In this document: piece after piece, positions 58,152-61,441 of the stretch | Layout of the letters: the number at the start of each line of letters is the position of its first letter | How positions within the stretch are numbered: position 1 is the stretch's first letter | Assembly: GCF_020037025.1 (NCBI RefSeq) | Contig: NZ_JAIQLH010000007.1 | Location: 1 to 61,441, forward strand | Origin: Streptomyces huiliensis | GTDB taxonomy: Bacteria; Actinomycetota; Actinomycetes; Streptomycetales; Streptomycetaceae | Length of the DNA: 61,441 nucleotides | Direction: 5' to 3' | Position numbers and translations under genes: made by a program | The notes under the pieces: generated by a model | Databases searched by the model: none | Told to the model about the DNA's origin: nothing | Seen by the model: the letters and a program-made list of their open reading frames with translations, nothing else

Positions 58152-61100
58152 TTACTCCTCCGAAGCCTCCGAAGCCTCCGAAGCCGTGGCCTTCTTGGCC
58201 GGCGCCTTCTTCGCGGCGGTCTTCTTCGTGGCCGCCTTCTTCGTCGTGGCCGCCTTCTTGGCGGTCGTCGACTTCGTGGCAGCCGTCTTCTTGGCCACGG
58301 CCTTCTTGGCGGTGGTCGTCTTCTTGGCGGCAGCCGCCTTCTTGGTGGTGGCCTTCTTGGCGGCCGTCTTACGGGCCGTCTTCTTGGCCGGAGCCGCCTC
58401 GGGCTCCGAAGGCTCCGAGGGCTCCTCCACCGCCGCCTCGGCGACGTCAGCCGCCTCCGGCGTCTCCGGCGTCACCAGAGCCTCGCCGGTCTCGGCCACC
58501 GCGGACGCCTGGACGGCCTCCGGAGCGGTCTCGACCGCCGCGGGAGCGGTGACGACGACCACGGCCGCCTCCTCGGCACCCGCGGGCGGCCCCGCCGGAG
58601 CGGTGACCTTCCGGGTGGCGCGACGACGCGGACGGGCCGGCGCGGCCGGAGCGGGCTCCGGCTCGACGACGGGCTCGACGACCGGCTCGGCAGCGACCTC
58701 CGGGACCTCCGCGACCGGCTCGACCGGCTCGACGACGGCTTCCGCCACCGGCTCGGCAGCCCGCTCGGCGACCGGCTCCACGACGGCCTCCGCCTCGGCC
58801 CGCTCGGCCTCCGCACGCTCAAGGCGCTCGGCACGCTCGGCCCGCTCGGCCCGCTCGCCCCGCTTCGGCGCACCCGCCGGAGCGGACGCCTTCCGGGTCG
58901 CCCGGCGCCGGCCACGGCCGCCCCGGGTCGCCGCCGCGGCCTCCGCCTCGGCCGGGCTGGAGAACCACTCGTCCTCGCCGCCGCCGACCGACGGCACCAG
59001 CTCCGCCTCGGTCACCGGGGCCGGCTCCAGCTCGGGCGCCGCAGCCTCGACGGCCTCTTCAGCCGACTCGGCGGACTCAACGGACTCGGCGGTCTCGGTG
59101 GCCTCCACAGCCTCCGCGCCGCCCTCCGAAGCCCCGGCAGCGCCCTTGCCGCCGCCGCGCTTCTTGCCGCGCTTGCCGCCGCCCCCACCGCCACCGCCGA
59201 CCGAAGCCGGCTGGTCCATGTGGACGATGACACCCCGGCCGTTGCAGTGGACACACGACTCGGAGAAGGACTCCAGCAGCCCCTGCCCGACCCGCTTGCG
59301 GGTCATCTGCACCAGACCCAGCGAGGTCACCTCGGCGACCTGGTGCTTCGTCCGGTCCCTGCCCAGGCACTCCAGCAGGCGCCGCAGCACCAGGTCCCGG
59401 TTGGACTCCAGCACCATGTCGATGAAGTCGATCACGATGATGCCGCCGAGGTCGCGCAGCCGCAGCTGGCGCACGATCTCCTCGGCCGCCTCCAGGTTGT
59501 TCCTGGTGACCGTCTCCTCCAGGTTGCCGCCCTGGCCGGTGAACTTGCCGGTGTTGACGTCGACGACGACCATCGCCTCGGTCCGGTCGATGACGAGCGA
59601 ACCGCCGCTCGGCAGCCAGACCTTCCGGTCCAGCGCCTTCATCAGCTGCTCGTCGATCCGGTACGTGGCGAAGACGTCGACGTCCGACGTCCACTTCTGC
59701 AGCCGGTCCACCAGGTCGGGCGCGACGTGCGAGACGTACCCGTGGATGGTCTCCCAGGCACCCTCACCGCTCACGATGACCTTGGAGAAGTCCTCGTTGA
59801 AGATGTCGCGGACCACCCGGACGGTCATGTCCGGCTCGCCGTACAGCAGGCTCGGCGAGCTGGTGGAGATCATCTTGGACTTCTTCTGGATGTCCTCCCA
59901 CTGCGCCTGGAGCCGCTCGACGTCACGGCGCAGCTCGTCCTCGCTCGCGCCCTCGGCCGCGGTGCGCACGATGACGCCGGCGTCCTCGGGGACGATCTTC
60001 TTGAGGATCTGCTTCAGGCGCGCCCGCTCGGTGTCGGGCAGCTTGCGGCTGATGCCGGTCATCGAGCCCTCGGGCACGTAGACCAGGTAGCGGCCGGGCA
60101 GCGAGACCTGGCTGGTCAGGCGGGCGCCCTTGTGGCCGATCGGGTCCTTGGTGACCTGCACCAGCACGGACTGGCCGGACTTCAGCGCGGACTCGATGCG
60201 GCGCGGGCCGTTGCCCATGCCGAGCGCGTCGAAGTTGACCTCACCGGCGTAGAGCACGGCGTTGCGGCCCTTGCCGATGTCGACGAACGCGGCCTCCATC
60301 GACGGCAGCACGTTCTGGACCTTGCCCAGGTAGACGTTGCCGACGTAGCTGGTGGCCTGCTCCTTGTTGACGAAGTGCTCGACGAGGACGTTGTCCTCCA
60401 GCACGCCGATCTGCGTCCGGTCGCCGTTCTGACGGACGACCATCACGCGCTCGACGGCCTCGCGGCGCGCCAGGAACTCGGCCTCGGTGATGATCGGCAC
60501 CCGGCGGCGGCCCTGCTCGCGCCCCTCGCGGCGGCGCTGCTTCTTGGCCTCCATACGGGTCGAGCCCTTGATGGACTGGACCTCGTCGAAGCCGGTGCCG
60601 CCCTCCTTGAGGCGGTCGCGCGGCTCGCGGACCTTGACGACGGTCCGCTCCGGGTCGTCGACGGCCTGTCCGTCCTCCATCGCCTCGCCGGACCGGCGGC
60701 GGCGACGGCGGCGACGGCGGCGACGGCGGCGACGGCGGCGACGGCGGCGACGGCGGCGACGGCGGCTGCCCGCGGTCGAACCGCCGGCCTCGGCCTCCGG
60801 CTCCTCGTCGGCCTCGGCGCCCTCGTCCTCGGCCTGCTCGGCCTGCTCGGCCTGCTCGGCCTGCTCGGCCTGCTCGGCCTGCTCGGCCTGCTCGGCCTGC
60901 TCGGCCTGCTCGGCCTCCTCGCCCTCTTCCGGCTCCTCGCCCTCGGCCTCGGCATCCGCGGCCTCACCGCGGCGACGGCGACGGCCGCCCCGACGACGAC
61001 GGCGCGAGGGACGCTCGCCCTGCTCCTCGTCCTCGGCGGCACCCTCGACCGCGGCCTCCTCGGCCTCCTCGGCCTCGGGCTCACCGGCGGTCGCGACAGT

Positions 61101-61441
61101 CTCGACGACCTCGGGGGCCTCGACGGGCTCGCCCCGGCGACGACGGCGGCGACGGCCGGTCACCGGCTGCTCCGCCTCCTCCGCGACGGGCGCCGCGGTC
61201 TCCTCGGCGGGCTGCTCCTCGGCCGCGTACGCGGCGGCGGCGGACTCCGGCGTCTGGAACATCGGCTCGGTGAAGACCGGCGCCTGGAACACGGCCGTCG
61301 GCGGACGCACCGCCCGGCGGCGCGTACGGCCCGGGGCGGCCTCCTCGGCGGGCGCGGCGGTCTCGGCGGCGGCCTGCTGCTCGGCCTCGGCGTTCACGAC
61401 ACGGCGCCGGCTGCGGCGCGGACGCGGCTCCTCCTCGGCGG
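58152..61441 (-). CDS. Ribonuclease E/G family protein, 5' end outside the window
   Basis: At least 1,096 residues of an Rne/Rng endoribonuclease; the start is beyond the right edge and GTG 61397 is not trusted. The N-terminal half is acidic and Ala/Glu-rich, with nine AEQ repeats and an Arg run of more than 20. The catalytic core follows: the S1 domain (VGNVYLGKVQNVLPSMEAAF), the 5'-sensor and RNase H-like part, DNase I-like residues in VVDVNTGKFTG and IVIDFIDMV, and the zinc link CVHCNGRG. The C-terminal 350 residues are low complexity, ending in a Lys/Ala-rich, histone-H1-like tail. Streptomycetes have the core in the middle, flanked by such arms. It should decay mRNA and process rRNA. Confidence 0.95.
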   Translation of the reverse strand, partial: AEEEPRPRRSRRRVVNAEAEQQAAAETAAPAEEAAPGRTRRRAVRPPTAVFQAPVFTEPMFQTPESAAAAYAAEEQPAEETAAPVAEEAEQPVTGRRRRRRRGEPVEAPEVVETVATAGEPEAEEAEEAAVEGAAEDEEQGERPSRRRRRGGRRRRRGEAADAEAEGEEPEEGEEAEQAEQAEQAEQAEQAEQAEQAEQAEQAEDEGAEADEEPEAEAGGSTAGSRRRRRRRRRRRRRRRRRRRRRRRRSGEAMEDGQAVDDPERTVVKVREPRDRLKEGGTGFDEVQSIKGSTRMEAKKQRRREGREQGRRRVPIITEAEFLARREAVERVMVVRQNGDRTQIGVLEDNVLVEHFVNKEQATSYVGNVYLGKVQNVLPSMEAAFVDIGKGRNAVLYAGEVNFDALGMGNGPRRIESALKSGQSVLVQVTKDPIGHKGARLTSQVSLPGRYLVYVPEGSMTGISRKLPDTERARLKQILKKIVPEDAGVIVRTAAEGASEDELRRDVERLQAQWEDIQKKSKMISTSSPSLLYGEPDMTVRVVRDIFNEDFSKVIVSGEGAWETIHGYVSHVAPDLVDRLQKWTSDVDVFATYRIDEQLMKALDRKVWLPSGGSLVIDRTEAMVVVDVNTGKFTGQGGNLEETVTRNNLEAAEEIVRQLRLRDLGGIIVIDFIDMVLESNRDLVLRRLLECLGRDRTKHQVAEVTSLGLVQMTRKRVGQGLLESFSESCVHCNGRGVIVHMDQPASVGGGGGGGGKRGKKRGGGKGAAGASEGGAEAVEATETAESVESAESAEEAVEAAAPELEPAPVTEAELVPSVGGGEDEWFSSPAEAEAAAATRGGRGRRRATRKASAPAGAPKRGERAERAERAERLERAEAERAEAEAVVEPVAERAAEPVAEAVVEPVEPVAEVPEVAAEPVVEPVVEPEPAPAAPARPRRRATRKVTAPAGPPAGAEEAAVVVVTAPAAVETAPEAVQASAVAETGEALVTPETPEAADVAEAAVEEPSEPSEPEAAPAKKTARKTAAKKATTKKAAAAKKTTTAKKAVAKKTAATKSTTAKKAATTKKAATKKTAAKKAPAKKATASEASEASEE
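60694..60766. repeat. CGG/CGA tract encoding the Arg run in RNase E/G
   Basis: A 9-base period (GGCGGCGAC) repeats about eight times and encodes more than 20 Arg in a row. It keeps the frame. Such a run could bind RNA or vary in length by slippage. Confidence 0.9.
60832..60912. repeat. Nine copies of GCCTGCTCG encoding AEQ repeats
   Basis: Nine perfect 9-base copies encode (Ala-Glu-Gln)9 in the N-terminal arm of RNase E/G. The perfect identity suggests recent expansion. It is in frame and does not look like a CRISPR, because there are no spacers. Confidence 0.95.

Noticed and set aside
60832..60912. Regular 9-base repeats that might look like a CRISPR array
   Set aside because: There are no spacers, the unit is only nine bases, and it encodes AEQ in frame within RNase E/G.

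Overview
The window is a high-GC actinobacterial chromosome segment, almost certainly from a Streptomyces. The gene order is the conserved streptomycete housekeeping block: hrcA-dnaJ, hemW, lepA, rpsT, holA, comEC-comEA, degV, leuS, rsfS, nadD, proA, proB, obgE, rpmA, rplU, rne. GTG starts are common, most genes are on the minus strand, and coding sequence carries strong third-position GC. I see no prophage, insertion sequence, CRISPR array or biosynthetic gene cluster. The species cannot be named from the sequence alone.

Layout. Positions 1-2.5 kb: a divergent pair, a frameshifted XRE/MmyB-type regulator and an MFS exporter, both ending in the same intergenic repeat. 2.5-5.9 kb: an SRPBCC protein, then the phoH-ybeY-CNNM/CorC operon. 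6-8.7 kb: a divergent PfkB sugar kinase and GH4 glycosidase. 8.8-12.1 kb: a secreted HAD phosphatase, RNase Z, a HIT protein, a flavodoxin-fold reductase, and a small colicin-immunity-like protein. 12.1-14.5 kb: an unknown gene, rsmE and a nitronate monooxygenase in a tightly packed run. 14.6-16.9 kb: hrcA-dnaJ with a CIRCE operator. 17-25 kb: an MBL hydrolase, DUF3097, a Uma2 nuclease-fold protein, hemW, an acyl-CoA synthetase, lepA and rpsT. 25.2-31 kb: holA, comEC and comEA, where no in-frame stop separates comEC from holA. 31.3-38.4 kb: degV, a coiled-coil membrane protein, leuS with a leucine-rich leader peptide and attenuator, and a secreted S53 peptidase.

Positions 38.6-42.2 kb hold two identical tRNA-Ala(GGC) genes in direct orientation. 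They bracket two small zinc-ribbon genes and a second divergent MFS/MmyB-regulator pair that resembles the one at the left end. 42.3-46.5 kb: a histidine phosphatase (apparent CTG start), rsfS, a degenerate LCP/LytR_C protein, nadD and two tiny membrane proteins. 46.6-53.1 kb: an M48 protease, two membrane proteins sharing an N-terminal motif, proA, a conserved hypothetical and proB. 53.3-61.4 kb: a TagF-like glycopolymer transferase, obgE, rpmA, rplU, and the rne/rng gene, which runs off the right edge.

Functionally the window is dominated by translation and ribosome biogenesis (rsmE, ybeY, lepA, rpsT, leuS, rsfS, obgE, rplU, rpmA), RNA processing (rnz, rne, ybeY, phoH), protein quality control (hrcA, dnaJ, M48), proline synthesis and envelope functions. 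The variable material is the two regulator-exporter pairs, the immunity-like gene pair, and at least five copies of one intergenic repeat. The features most worth checking are the missing comEC stop, the frameshift in the left regulator, the repeat that provides C-termini to two genes, the tRNA-bracketed cassette, the leuS attenuator, and the orphan immunity-like gene pair.
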